Source: Strigamia acuminata (taxonomy: Eukaryota > Arthropoda > Chilopoda > Geophilomorpha > Linotaeniidae). Taken from it: a stretch of 64,000 nt of DNA. The stretch lies in NCBI GenBank assembly GCA_949358305.1, contig OX442315.1:23152427-23216426 (forward strand), read 5' to 3'. Numbering within the stretch: position 1 is the stretch's first letter; each line of letters starts with the position of its first letter. Under the pieces are notes generated by a model. The model worked only from the letters and a program-made list of their open reading frames with translations, was not told where the DNA came from and ran no database searches. Made by a program: the position numbers and the translations under genes. Of the stretch, positions 34,608 to 47,270 are shown one piece after another.

Positions 34608-36969
34608 CAATGTTCAAAGGGTTCCTTTTAGTGAAATTTGTTATGCCATTTTGAGAAAATATCTTTTGTAAAAGACAGCCTAACTCCACTCATATATCAT
34701 AGAAAAGGAGAGAGAGGGGAAGGGCCTTAAGACATAGCCAGAGCAATAAATTCTCGCCCGCATATATCCCCAGAACCAGATGATGTATGGTGGAGGAAAT
34801 GGGAATGCAGATCAAGGAGGCCTGTTTGGTTTAGTTTGGATTTCTGTGGGCGTATGGTGAAGTCTCGTCCCGTAAGAATTTGCTTCTCTGCCTTTTTTTT
34901 TTAAAGAAAAAACCTCCCTTCTTCAGCATGTCTTGGGAAATCTCTCGAGAAACTTTTTTTTTCTTTTCTTTTTTTTATTTGAAGCACGTGGTGAGATAGA
35001 GGATGAAATTTTTGAGGTTGTTAGAATTACTCATACGATATCGTACGGGCAACATGAATGTTGACGTATTCGTAGTGAATTTATTTCTTTTTCGTGAAAA
35101 CCTTCCGTGAAAGGGTTTAAAGGTCACAGACGGAGATGATGTTGATGAACGGTTGAGGTGGAAGGATGATGGGTATGGATGAAGATAAAAGGTTTGGAAG
35201 GGCAAAGGCCGACATTTCATCTTTTATTTAGTTTTGGCATAAAGTAATTATACAATTTCGTCAATTTTTGTTTTAAAATTTGGGTTTTTTTTAAAAATAC
35301 TTAAATATTTGGTATTTTTTAAATATAAATCTTTATGAGAAATTATATATAGGTGACAGATTTCAAACTGGTTGTATTTTTGAAGCCGGAGTTCTTCGTC
35401 TTTCCTGCCAGCAGCAGGAGTATTGAATATCGATTGATTAATGACCGCCAATGATAATGGAAAACGGTCGATCATCGCGAGTGGATTGGAATAGAATTTT
35501 CCTGACGGCAGTTTTCCAAGTTTGACGATTTGATGCTTTGATCGAGAGTTTGAGTAAGGAATTTTTGGAAATTACTCTTCCCTTTTGAACGGGCAATAGT
35601 TTGAAATAGAAATAGATAGCCGTCAAACGATAGCCCGCCATTGGCTCTCGAAAGACGTTAGAATAAATGGTTTCCAAGATTTTTTTCACGTGATTTTTTT
35701 TTTCAATCTTTTTATTTTATTTTATTTTTTTTATTTTTGTTGCTTCTAACGGTTTAAGAGAATAAAATTCTAGAGGGCGTTCTTTAAATGCAAAAATAGC
35801 ATCGGGGGGAAAAGGGAATTGGGTGACTTATTGGAGCTCAAGACAAATGACTCAGTATTTATTCCAAGTTTTTGATGTGTCACGCCCTTTTGGCTACACA
35901 TATCTCTGGGAAATAATAATGAACTGTGGGAATTGTGCGCAATTCTCAGTCCACTGCATCTCCTCTTTTTCTCTAGAAGTTTGTTGCAGTTGAGGGAGTT
36001 GTTTTTGTTGCAAATTTGAAAGAAACGATCAATATGGAAAGCGCATAACAACAAAATATGGTTGACAATTTGTCTTATTCTCCATTTGTTTGCCTATCGT
36101 CTACATAAATTACCTTCTTATCTCACAAGTGCAAGTGTAAAACCCAATTTTTTTTTTATCCTTTTTTCTCATCCATGTGTGCGTGAAAATTTTTATTTAT
36201 TACTCTTCGGTGCGAACGGCTAGGGTATTATTTTTTTTTTATTGAATTGGCTCGAGCCTCCACTTAGTAGTCAGCTTTGGATTGTGCATTTGTTTTGTTT
36301 GGCGAGGATTGTCCCCTGTTCTACGGTCGACTGAGTTAATGCGTTTTGTTTTATGCGTTTTTTTCGGCTTCATTCATTATACTTTACAATTTGTCGCTGT
36401 TCTCTGCGAGTGTGTATGGCAAAAATCATTAAGGCGTTTGGGTTTGGGGATTTTGTTCGCTAAATAATCATCAAGAGAAGAGGAATTTAAGTAGGCTGCA
36501 AGCTGTTTTCTTATTTCATTGCACGAAAGAAATGCGGAAGGATGGAAAAAGGAAAAATGATCCCTTTAATTATAAGCAGCTCAACTTTCCATACCACCTC
36601 CTTTTCCTTGCTCCCAGATCTCTAGTTTTTGCCACTGCTTTTCTTTTCGTCTTAATCTTAGGTTTTCTTAATGAATTTTAAGCTGCCTGATGGCATCGAG
36701 AAGTCAAGCAAAGCAAGACTCAAACACAAGTTAACATTGGCCAACTCGAGATATGTTTTTTTTTTCCTTTTTCTTCTCTTTGATAAATTATATCAGAAAA
36801 AAATAAATGTCTGTTTTTTATGACGAAAGTTGTGACATGGAGCCGTGCACTCGTTTATCTGGGATAAGTTGGGAAAAAAGATTAGTGGAACATGTGTTTG
36901 ACTACGGGAAAAAAAGACATTAATTGGCTTTGAGTGCTGAATTGAATATCTTTACATTCTTGATGACTT
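34608..36969. other. T-rich noncoding stretch, no gene recognised
   Basis: T-run/A-run junctions occur near 34897-34912 and T-rich simple sequence at 35696-35740. At 35770-35778 the words CTAGAGGGCG resemble the 3' half of a CTCF site, but the 5' half does not match. No exon is recognised. Confidence 0.5.
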
Positions 36970-37027
36970 TACCAAATTGACCGCCTGCTGGCGAGCTTGC
37001 CTGCACTGCGCGGCGGGCAAATTGGTA
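36970..37027. other. Imperfect hairpin with 16-bp arms
   Basis: The arms TACCAAATTGACCGCC (36970-36985) and GGCGGGCAAATTGGTA (37012-37027) pair at 14 of 16 positions around a 26-nt GC-rich loop. The stem is long for chance in this AT-rich sequence. The total of about 58 nt is near the size of a small-RNA precursor stem, though the paired part is shorter than usual for a microRNA. Confidence 0.45.
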
Positions 37028-37080
37028 GCCTGACCGAGTTTAACTTGATCGCTCGACAAACTTGTGCTCGGCATAGTTTG

Positions 37081-37110
37081 AAGGAAGGGTAAGGAAGGCT
37101 AAGGAAGGCG
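37081..37110 (+). repeat. 10-bp minisatellite, three units
   Basis: Three tandem decamers sharing AAGGAAGG with variable last two bases (GT, CT, CG). It lies about 50 bp from the hairpin at 36970-37027. Confidence 0.85.
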
Positions 37111-39440
37111 GAATGGGACTCGTATGCACTTAGATTGTGAAAGAAAGTCGTCTTCGCTCAATGAACCAATTTGGGTGGTAATGGAGACTGGTTTTGTTAC
37201 GATCTTCGCACTGCCTAAGAAGCGACTTCATTTACGACCGAGCCCGAATGAACATTTTGCTCAGTAAACATGTGTTTGTAAGTTGATTCGAGACTATGCT
37301 TGAAAAATTATTAAGCTTTTAGCTTTATGAGCAGATTGCTACCAGGAATTGGTTGCTAGATTTGTCTCTAATTTCCGTTTTAAGTAATTCAAGTATTTTA
37401 ACTCGTTCGGTAATGAATCGACGTAAAATGAGCGAAAATGGGTGTGTATCGTTTTACTTATTTGGATTTTGTTTTTTGAATTCGTCTTTTGAGTTTGTTT
37501 TTTCGTTTGGGAAAAAAATGATGTTTACCATTGATAAAAATATAAAAAGTGAATTATTTATATACAAGTTAATGGGTGTGGGGTCTTGAGTTTGCTTCTG
37601 ATGTGGTCATTCGAAGGTGGAGCAGGTGAGCGTTTCCCAATAGACACATTACTTTTTTTTCTTTTTTTCTTTTTCTTTTTTTACTTTACTTCTTGCTGAT
37701 TACCTTGATGAGAGTTTTATTCTGTGAAAAGAAAGAGGGAAAAAATATTATTGGGATTAATTTGTTTGATTATTTGATGAATGAGAGAGGAAAACAAAAG
37801 TTAATAAGAAAAAATGAAAATTCAATGATGTGAAAAGTATCAAAGAAGATGAAAATTATATTTGAAAAAATGAAAATTGTTATCCCCTTCCTAATTCACT
37901 TCATCGGCTGGGATCTTTAATGGCAGACGTGGCACATTATCCTCCATTACATTAAATTTCTGGAAGAGATGGAAGGAAATGTAATATAATGAAAAACCTC
38001 GGCTCGGGGTCGCTTAACCGATTAGGCAGACATTGAGTTTGTCGTAGTAATGAGGTTTTTTTGGAGGAGACAGTAACGTATAAGCTGAAGCGGATTCCTG
38101 CCATAACCATCGTCAAGTCCAAAACCGTTTTGGTGGGTGTCGAGGATAGCGTCATCTTCTTATTACCTTTACGGTGGGAATCAAGTATATTAGGAGTTAT
38201 TTAGTGTGAAATTGCCTTTTTCACAAGGCCAGAAGCTTGAAGCATATATAGACAAGGCTGAGCTGTGAAGCCAAAGAAAATTGGATGAAATTGAAATCTG
38301 TCTTTAAAGTATGGTCTGCGATGTGTGGGTAAAAGTATGCTTTTCGGCTTATGATGAAAAAAGATGAAAAAATTGTGGTTGGGGAAACGGAAGAAGAAGA
38401 AATAAATATTAGGCTGCGTTTTTGTTCTGGGATATGTGAGAGTTATTGAGTTGGTGAAAAGAATATGATTGGCTGTTCTTTTCATTTTATCTTTGAATTA
38501 TTATTTTTTTCTTTCTTGGGCGGGTGGGGGTTTGATATCACTGGTTTTTCTTATGGGGTATTTTTAGGCGAGTGTTGTGTGACTTACTTTGAAGCGAGTT
38601 TTGATTGAAGTGATGCACCTGATATTAAAATATAGATATTTGATGTATAACGTGCGAATGTAACATGAAGGAATGATATATAAACGTCCATTTACTGTAT
38701 GTTTGTTGTGTGACGGAGATGGTGGTATATCACGCTTCGTGAACTACTATATTCAGGGGAACTGGCGTGCTGTTTTAATTTGCTGAATCTCATAGATAGG
38801 TACGTGCGTCAAATGTGGAATCAATACAATAGCGCAAGTCGATATTGAATCTGGTGTTAATCCATTCGACGAAACTTTTCCGTTGTATTTGTAATATGTT
38901 AGGTTAGACGATAGAATTGATTTAGATGTTCGTGGCGAGTAATCAAATTCAATCCGTAGGTGGAATTAATGCGGTACGAGTGGATATTGAAATGGGCTGT
39001 AGTGGCTATAAAAATGAAAATTTAATTATTAGCATAGAAATCAAGGTATTTTTGGCACTTTGTTTGCAGGAGGCTTTTTTCCCCTTGTTGATGAATAATG
39101 GCCAGTGTAGAGCCCATCCATTGCAGGTGCGGCTGCTCTTTCCAACCCTGCAAATTTTTCGTCTTTTAGTATGTTGAAGAGATAGCAGAGTGAGCAGATG
39201 GATTGAATGTGGCTATGTTTTTGCAATTGTTTTCTATTGTGTTTGGAATGGAAAAACATTCTGAGCATACATAGTTTGAGCCATTTGGAAAATTCGTTTA
39301 AAGAATGCATAATATAAGTTGTAAGGTTTTTTTTTTAAAGAAATTGGTAATTAGGTTATATGTTGAAAGTTTGTAAGTGTGGTTTTCAAATAACAATAAT
39401 CGCAAAATTGACTAAAAAGTCGATAAAGATAGGTTTAAGT
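37111..39440. other. T-rich noncoding stretch, no gene recognised
   Basis: Pyrimidine tract at 37650-37690 and purine-rich patches at 37730-37880. No exon, RNA gene or transposon end is recognised. Confidence 0.55.
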
Positions 39441-39552
39441 AATCATGCACAATGCACATAGTGCATACCTAGTGCGCACGCAGTGTTCGTGATTATGTGA
39501 TGCATGCACAAGCGGTGTTGCTATTTAAAGGGTTCGTGGCCCCTTTAAATAG
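39441..39552. other. Palindrome-dense patch with two hairpins
   Basis: The right half is a perfect hairpin: arms CTATTTAAAGGG and CCCTTTAAATAG (39521-39532 and 39541-39552) with an 8-nt loop. The left half (39441-39494) folds into an imperfect stem pairing at 13 of its 15 outer positions, one of them a G-U pair. Nested in it are ATGCAC-ATA-GTGCAT (39452-39466) and GTGCGCAC (39472-39479). TGCATGCA (39501-39508) lies between the two. So many inverted repeats in 112 bp suggests a structured RNA or a foldback element, but no flanking duplication was seen. Confidence 0.5.
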
Positions 39553-41835
39553 TCACTTCACTGCATCTTGCAGACTGTAAAGGGTCGTAAGGGTGTGCAG
39601 TATAAACATGAAAACTTGATGATGACCGCCAAGGGTTGAAAAGCTTCGTTTCTTAAAAAGAAAGATTTTATTATTATTTTAATTCTCAAAAACTAAAAAC
39701 TAGATTTGTTCTTTTAAGACAAACACAGACTTAAAACAAACACGCAAATCCAGAAATGGTTTTTGGGTTTTGGCTCGTATTTGTTTGCTTTATGAGGTTA
39801 AATTGATTTCTAGCGTAAAAACGTGCTATGTTTGGTAATTTTTGAAGTGTATGGAACTTAAGGCGGTCGTCATTACAAGAAACGAAACCTTATGAAGATT
39901 TACGACGCCAAATAGCTTAAGTTAGACAGAAATATAACTTTGTATTCACTCTTCATCGAAATTCTTGTGATAAACAGCCAATCAGCCCAATGAAGCATGG
40001 AACTTGCCCTGACAGTTCCCGAACAATTTTCTCTTCGATGCCCTTGTATTGGATTCCGTAAGATCACTCTTTGACAGGTGAAAGATCAATCTTTGGTGAA
40101 AAGTGTATGAAGTATGAATTCTGCTTTCAGTTTCTTAAATTTTTAAAATGACAAAACTGGGTTTGCCTAAAAGTCAAAAATCAATTTTTCACTCGTAATT
40201 TTTTTTTTGTTTATACAAAAAAAAGCTCGTAAAAAGTTTTCAAACATGGACGGTTTGACTCACTTTATACTGGCTTTTCCTTTCGCCTAAGGTCAGGCCT
40301 CTGGCTTGACCCAGGATTTTTTAGAGGACCCAATATGTAGATAAGAAAGGAGTGGGATGGGGTGACTGGAGGGCCCAAGCATCCTTTTGGCTGACCGCCA
40401 ACCCCATTAGTCCCACGGAGACCTACCTCCTCTTTTAAGATGCGCACGGGGTAAAGTAGGGAAAAGAGTGTTGGAAGGCAATGAAGAAAAAAAGTGGATA
40501 AAAATACAAGTAAATGGTTGTTTGTAGGCCAATATCGAGTTTCCATAAAGGGAATTGCTTGCTCGGAGACATGTTTGACTCTCATCAACACATTGTATAG
40601 TCGGGAAAGAGAACTGGCTTATTTGATTTCATTGTCGTTTCAATTTTTTCCTCGATCTAGAATGATTGACGGAGGTATTTGGCTAGTTAAGCAGGTATGG
40701 TTTTGCATTGTGTTTGAGCCACTCGAAGCAATCGTTTGCTTAACTCAGTTCTTGGGTTTCTGCGTATTGACGCCTCGCAGATGTAAAGTCTGCAAAAGAC
40801 TGAACCGAGGAGAAGTGAGTGCGCGAGGTGGAGGGGGAAGGAAGGGAATTTCCTTCTCTTTTCACCATCAAATAAGTGTTTGAAGAATACTTCCCCTTCT
40901 CGTTTGTAATACAATCGGCAAACACTTTCTCTTCTCAGCGTTTCCTTTTTTTCTTTTCCTCTCTTTTAAACATTCAGATGGATTACATTTATTCAAGCAG
41001 TGTCAGATCTTTTTGCCATTTGAGTTCATGTGTAAACTTTTCAATTTTTTTTTTGTTTCTTTTGACTAATATATACTTTACGAAGATTTATTCTCTCATC
41101 TTTTCTGTATATTTAATTTTATTTTCAATATATTTGTTAGGGCATTTTTTTAAAAAAAATTGTAATGTTGCGGTGTTGTTGGATATCAATGTCGGTTAAT
41201 TGGGTATTTGTTCTTAATTCCTTTGCATCGCATGGCGCACTGAGACAGCAGGATCCGTTGGATTTTCCTGGCCTTCTCTTTTCTCACCATGTTCTCTTAT
41301 GCGTTTTCTCCGGTGTAGAAAAGAGAGAAGCTTTTGGGTATCCAAAGCAGGATTAGTCGTGAGATCTGCCACCCCACCCGATTGACGTCTGCGGCTTTCG
41401 GGGAAGAAAATTCAAAACTCGGTTTGTTTACCGAATGAGTTTAGGCATAAGAAGAAGAAAAAAAATCAATTTGCGAACAAGAAAAAAAAAGTTATTTATT
41501 CGTTGTTGATGAAATCTCGAGTGTATTGTGATTGCATAAAGAGTTAGAATAAGAGGTCTTATGTAATTCTTTCATCAGACAGAGTGATAAATTTTTGAAA
41601 ACATTAAGATTGATTGAAGTTTAGTTTTTCTTGTTTGTTTTTTTTACGGTATTATTTTTCTGGACTGGAGCTTAGGACCAAGTAGCAGTGATTGGTTGTT
41701 CAAAGTCTGCATTGTAATTAGGAGATGAGTTGGAATTGCAGGGAAGGAACCAATCGTCGACTGAATTCTCATCACAGATAATCAGGATGGTTGTGATAAG
41801 AGGAGATGCAGGCGATTTTATCTTATTATTTTATT
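39553..41835. other. Noncoding stretch, no gene recognised
   Basis: Includes a GC-richer patch near 40260-40450 with a minus-strand frame of 108 codons (40265-40591) that matches nothing I recognise, and pyrimidine tracts around 40930-40970. Confidence 0.5.
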
Positions 41836-41861
41836 ATTTTGTTTTGTTTTGTTTTGTTTTT
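41836..41861 (+). repeat. (GTTTT)4 simple repeat
   Basis: Four GTTTT units at 41841-41860 preceded by a TTATTATTTT duplication. Confidence 0.85.
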
Positions 41862-42424
41862 CAAGTTAAATGATGCTCGTCGACTTTTTTTCAAAACATT
41901 TTGGGATTTGTTGCACGATGCTTTTTATTTTAAACAGTTTATTTGGTGATGATATGAAATAATAGGTTGATGTTAGATAGCATCGTAATTGCAAGTGACC
42001 ACTAAAAGATACAAGTGTACGGGATTTGACCGCTGTTACACAATTGTGCCTTGAAGCTGTGCGTGTGATTATGCATAAAGCGATTCACTTGACAATCACG
42101 TCATTAGCCTTATTAAAATGGCGCTCAAACTTAAAGGTAGATAGGTTGACGAAGAATAGGAATAAAGTAAATGCTGATTGTCTTATTTTCAAATGGAAGT
42201 TGCAAGTTTATATTGAAGGCATTTAATTTTTTATTGTCGTTTTTCTTATACTGTACATTAGCAAATCTTTTTCACTATTAGAAACAAGTAGATTAATACA
42301 ATTTGAAGTAATAATAATATTCCAATTTGAATTTATTGCTCGTTTCACGCGTATAATTTGAGAATGTGCGATTTGTATGTGCATTTATGTATCAAAGTTT
42401 ATAATATTTACGAGGTGATAATTA
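41862..42424. other. Noncoding stretch, nothing recognised
   Basis: AT-rich sequence without a supported exon or repeat, running into the pyrimidine tract of the second ratchet-like site. Confidence 0.5.
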
Positions 42425-42458
42425 AATTTATTTTTATTTTTTTTATTTGTAGGTAAGT
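42425..42458 (+). promoter_or_regulatory. Second candidate recursive (ratchet) splice site
   Basis: Plus strand TTTTATTTGTAG|GTAAGT with the junction at 42452|42453. It is preceded by about 25 nt that are almost all T, an excellent pyrimidine tract, and followed at once by a perfect donor. It has the same architecture and strand as the site at 18441|18442, and the two lie 24,011 bp apart. Confidence 0.58.
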
Positions 42459-45231
42459 GACAATTTCCGTTCCATGTTTTGAAGTTTGAAGATTTTGTGT
42501 GTGTGTGTGTTTGGGCTTTTATACCGGGTCTACTTTTACGTGTGACAGGTAAAATGTGAATTTTTTTTCCTCTTTTTCTCTCATTCATTCTCTTACTTGA
42601 GAAAATCGTAGGTTGAAATTGAAGTTTGGGAATTTTTGGAGTCGAGTTTAGCAACAAAATAAACGAGAGGAGTGAGGAGAAATGTTGTGCCGTATCCTAG
42701 ATTGGTTTTCTTTGTGTTGCCTGGATTTTAGTTGACCCTGGGCTTTTGTATTTGAGAGAATTTTGTCAGTGAACTATGGGATGTGATCAATAATCTTTAT
42801 ATACACAATCGAAACAGAAATGAGGTTTAGTGAACAATTTTTACAATAAATACACACTTCTAATACTGATCCTTTAAGTAACGTGGGCTAAATTCGGCGA
42901 TTTTAAAGGAATTTCTAATAACAAAACGCCGGATGGAAAATGGGTTGACATGCATTTTTAATCTCTGAATATTTTTCTATTATTTATTTTTATTTTTCTG
43001 ATTCCTACCACTCCCCGAATACGACGTGCTGACACTGGGCCCTTTTTTTGTATGAGCTCCATTTATAGTAGTGTGTATATGCATTGTATTGCCAAGGCCA
43101 TATGAAGGGGCGAAATGGAAAACGCTTTTTTTCCCCCTCTCCTTCCCTTTTCTTTTTCACCATTTTCTTCATATGCGCCCCTACCTCTTATCGAATTCTG
43201 CATCCGGAAAACGAAAGATAGAAAGATTTTTTTCCCCTGCTGTGTGTGTATGTAAGTACGTGTACTCGAAGTTGTTTGTCCGAATGATTTTGTAGAAATT
43301 TTTTTTAAAAAAAATATGGATCTTTAAAAACAATTTTTTTTATGTTTTAGATATAGGAAAAATAAATGTTTGGGATTTTTTTTATACATATATATATATA
43401 TTTTTTACTTGAGAACATGAGAAAATCTGTTATTTTAAAAATGACGGATGCTTGATTTGCTGCAGGTGAATATGGTTTGCTCAAATAATGACCTCTAGAG
43501 AGATTTTTTTCTTCTAAGCCGAACCCCGTGTCTTATATGTTCGGGGTCAGAAGAAAGGAGGATGGAGAAGTGATGATGGGTGTGTAGAAAAGGTCGTTGT
43601 GGGTTCTTTTCACACACTGGCTTCTTCCCTTAACGAGCTTAGAATTTCTTCCCTTGCCGCCTATAGTGGATTGGCCAAGAAAATTGAGTTGGTCCAACAA
43701 GGGACTGTGGCACAAAAAAAGACTGGTTTCGAATTGAAAATTGAGATTTAAAAAAAAAAATCTAAATGCATGATTTTTATTTTTTATTTTATTTTATAGA
43801 CCCATTTCCTGCAGTAATTACTCAGTAGATTTTTAAAAGTATTAAAAAAAATTGTTTTAGTATGTTTTTGTGATAAAGGATTGGCAGTGATGGATATTGA
43901 TGATGCAAAAGTGCAAATGGACAAAACGCACTCAGAAATCATCCCTCGTAGACAATGCACAATTTTCTCATCGAAAGCTCCTACATCATTCCATATTCGA
44001 TGTGTATGTGAGTGTGAGTGCGAGGCGCGAGGGGTCGCCGTGAGATATTGAATGTTTGGTGCGAGGTGGTGCATGTTTGAGCGGGTCACATGGCGAATTC
44101 GAGCGCTGTGTATTGATTCCATTTTCTAGTAAGGGAGGTGTCCATGTTGATTCGCTCTGACCTCTCGCTTGTCTGAACCTGGTGCGAGACAAGCCTTTGG
44201 TACCACCTCATATTAGCTTCATATTTCTTCACGTGATTTTTGATGGGGGTGGATGAAGGTGAGTCATCAATTTAAAGTGGACAGATTGTAACGGATGTGT
44301 AGGAATAAGTGGAGCTAAAGGATTGGGGGTAAATTGGTCACTCGCAGCTTTTGGTTCATCGGTCAGTTGTAACAAATCCGTTCGGCTTTTGTGTGAGTAT
44401 GAGCGGTCTTGTTTGGCTTTGAGATTTCTGCCGACTTTGCTCGTGGCTTTGACCACTCTGCTTTAGCTCGTATCTCCTAACACTGAACAAATAAAGGCTA
44501 ATATGACATCAAAATAAAATTTAAGAATGATTAAAGCTGCGGTCACAGCAGCCGTGAGGAGTTGGCAAAAAAATCTTTGCTGACGAATTAAAAGCACATT
44601 AATGGATTCGTGGCATTATACTTTAAATTGTTTTCTGCATTTAAAAAACAAATGGTTTCATTTTTTGGCTTTTATTTTTTTTAAGGTGTATTTTAAATGG
44701 GTTAAAGGGGAAGTCCGCCTTACGTGTGTTTATGCAGATGATCTTTTTGTGACTTAACTTTCTAAACAAGTTTGCACTAGGGTAATGTTTATACGTGAGA
44801 GATGGAATGAAATACAAAGTGTTTATTTAAACACACTGAGTTTGTTTTTCCTTATTGAGGCTAACTGATAAATCGGATTTATTTCTTTCTTTGTATTTTG
44901 TTTGCTGGCGTCGTGGTCGATTTAAATGTTGGTGTGGACATTTGCAGGAGTTTATACGTTAATTGGATAAATTGATTTAAACGACAGGATTTGACGAACC
45001 AAAAGCCTTTGCGGAATTTAAGCGGTTTAATTTTGTATGGCTAACGGAAAGTTAGCACCAAGCTGACCTTTAGTTGAGTTGACCATCTTGACGTAGACCT
45101 TTTTGATGCGTTTCTTCCCTCGACGCCTTAATGCGGTTACGTCCACGTGGAAGCCATCAATTAGTGACGGCAGTTATTCGGTTAAGAGACTTCGTTCACT
45201 GCCACCCTCAACCTTCCTTCCTTTGCTAGTC
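42459..45231. other. T-rich noncoding stretch with short microsatellites
   Basis: (GT)8 at 42496-42511, (TA)n at about 43384-43401 and a T8A8 junction near 43300-43316. No exon is recognised. Confidence 0.55.
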
Positions 45232-45260
45232 CTAATCAAATTAGATTCTAATCCAATTAG
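45232..45260 (+). promoter_or_regulatory. Tandem homeodomain palindromes (P3-type)
   Basis: CTAATCAAATTAG (45232-45244), three bases, then CTAATCCAATTAG (45248-45260). Each unit is TAAT-N3-ATTA, the inverted arrangement bound cooperatively by dimers of paired-class homeodomains. The second unit also contains TAATCC, favoured by Bicoid/Otx-type proteins. A further ATTAG half-site follows near 45274-45278. The units are near-identical 13-mers with a 16-bp period. Confidence 0.45.
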
Positions 45261-46043
45261 TCAATTTGTTTAAATTAGTCACCATCAAAATATTTGCAAA
45301 GCCAATACACCGGAACAAGAAAGCAGAGAAGGGATAAGAGGAAGTGGTCGGTTCTCATCGAAACAGAAAAAAGTGTTGGCACGTAAAAATATTTATTTAC
45401 TTACAAGTTAGTTGTGTTTTAGTTGACCTCCGAGTTGAGTTGAGTTGTGTATTGTGTTGACGATTCTCGGAGGCGACAGTGTTGTGTGATGATGGAAAGA
45501 ATGGAAAGACTTTTGCTATTCATGAATAGATAATGAAGCGGAGTGTTTTCTTTAGCCCTTGCTCTTTGGCAGTAAGCGAATGTTGTCGTGCCTTTAGGTT
45601 CCTTTTATACATGGAACAAGTCGGTGTCTGTCATCGATGTTGTTGCCAGCGAGAAATTAGTTTGTTGAAAATGTAGGCGAGTAGAGTAAAATGCAGCTTT
45701 TGGCCTAAAGGGGGTTTAATTCTCTGGTGATCGCAGTGAGTGCGAGCGAGACAGAATAACACAAAAGGTACATCGTGTTGTTTGTGTCCCTGCAGTAAAT
45801 TAATTTTGTCGGCGCACCTTTGTATCTGCAGGGCTCTGTGAGCGACAGGACCCCGACGTGTCCTCTGCTTTTACTGCTCTTGTTTTCCCATCCATTTGCC
45901 CATTGGCTGCTAATTAAATTTGCCACACCTGAACAAATCTAGTGGAAAATAAGATGCAGTGGAAATCACTTATCAAATAAGCTACAAGTTATAGGATAAG
46001 TAAAAGAGGTTTGAATTGTTTATTTTAAGCTGATGGTTACCAA
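45261..46043. other. Noncoding stretch, nothing recognised
   Basis: No exon or RNA gene is recognised. Confidence 0.5.
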
Positions 46044-46057
46044 ACACGCGCGCGCGC
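46044..46057. repeat. Alternating CG/CA tract (Z-DNA-type)
   Basis: A CACGCGCGCGCGC run. CpG-rich alternating sequence stands out in this AT-rich context and suits Z-DNA formation. A short (GAAATA)n tract lies 130 bp downstream at 46185-46204. Confidence 0.7.
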
Positions 46058-46920
46058 TATTGACTGAATGACTGTCACGTTTTCCATTAACAATTTCGCA
46101 GGCGGCGAATAAAGCACGATTAGACAACGATGTGCTAGAAACATTAGACGTGGATCTGGAAATAAGTCGAAAAGAAATCTCCACGGAAATAGAAATAGAA
46201 ATAGAAACGAAACTATTGGATTTACGTATTGGAAAATCATGAGAGTTGTATAATCTAATCGGGGAAAAAAAATGTAAAAGTTAAGTTGTGAAAGTTAATG
46301 TGGCGGCAGTTTAGGAATGCAGTTTTTGGTAAAAAAAAAGAAAGCGCAATTTGTAAGATTTACACCATTGCATGAAAGATAAAACGGCATTTGCCATCAC
46401 CATATCTAATTTGGTTTTGACAAAATGGAGGAGCAAAGGGGAGCTTTAATGAAATTTTAGCTGTATCAAGTCAATGTGTATATTAAGGTTGTCGTGTTTA
46501 AGGTGCTTGTTGGGATAAATGGAAAATTTGAGGAAGTGCTAAGGTTGAAGCTGGAGAATTTTTACCTAAGGAGTTCTGTATTAAAATGTAGTGACGGCTT
46601 GGAGTGATGTAGGCAAACTCGCGAGACAATATTTTGAATGTCAGAAGATAGTTTTGGCGTTAGAGCTGTGAGCTATTGTCAAGATGATTTGATTCTATGC
46701 TTTTATACATAGGAAACAGAAGAGGAAATACGATTAGGTAGTCGAGGCAACATGTAGCGTGAGTGAGTGCTATGACTTGTTTTATTAACGCTTGAAAAAA
46801 TGCAAATGCTTCAATCCACGTGCATTGTGTAAAAAAGAAATATGTAATTTAATGAAATTGTAATATGGATTTGCAACAGAAGCTTGGCATATTATCTATA
46901 GATTTTTTTTCCTTGTATTT
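46058..46920. other. Noncoding stretch, nothing recognised
   Basis: Apart from the (GAAATA)n tract at 46185-46204, no feature is supported. Confidence 0.5.
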
Positions 46921-47270
46921 TTTTTATTTTTATTTTATTTTAGAAAAGATTTCTCTGCCATCCGTTGCGTTTGGCGTGGTCGCTCAGCTGTGTCCCATTT
47001 CTCCCTGGCGGACTCGTGTTCGCCACCATTCCTGGTTTTTGCCTATTTTTATTATCCTCACGAGCCTTGATCAATATGTTTCCACTGTCTTTTGTCTTTA
47101 GCCATATTTTACCTTTTAGACACAACCGTGCACCTGCATATTTAGTACTGTGTTTTGCACAAATAAAATTGGCAAAGAAAACGATGGTTATTTTGTTGAT
47201 GATTGACATTTTATATCCTATTATAGAATTTGCCTTTGAGTTCATTTGTCTTCGTAGGAAATCCTCTTAG
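46921..47270 (+). other. Strong 3'-splice-like sequence followed by a 109-codon open frame
   Basis: A long T-rich tract ends in TAG at 46941-46943. The plus strand then stays open in one frame to a TAG at 47268-47270. The predicted peptide is very hydrophobic, as expected either of a membrane segment or of translated T-rich noncoding DNA, and an overlapping minus-strand frame of 101 codons is also open. No family is recognised. A cryptic exon is possible; chance is equally likely. Confidence 0.12.

Noticed and set aside
39618-39891. Inverted repeat between GATGATGACCGCC...TTCGTTTCTT and GGCGGTCGTCAT...AAGAAACGAA
   Set aside because: The two matching words are in the wrong order to form a single stem, so they are not a simple inverted repeat.
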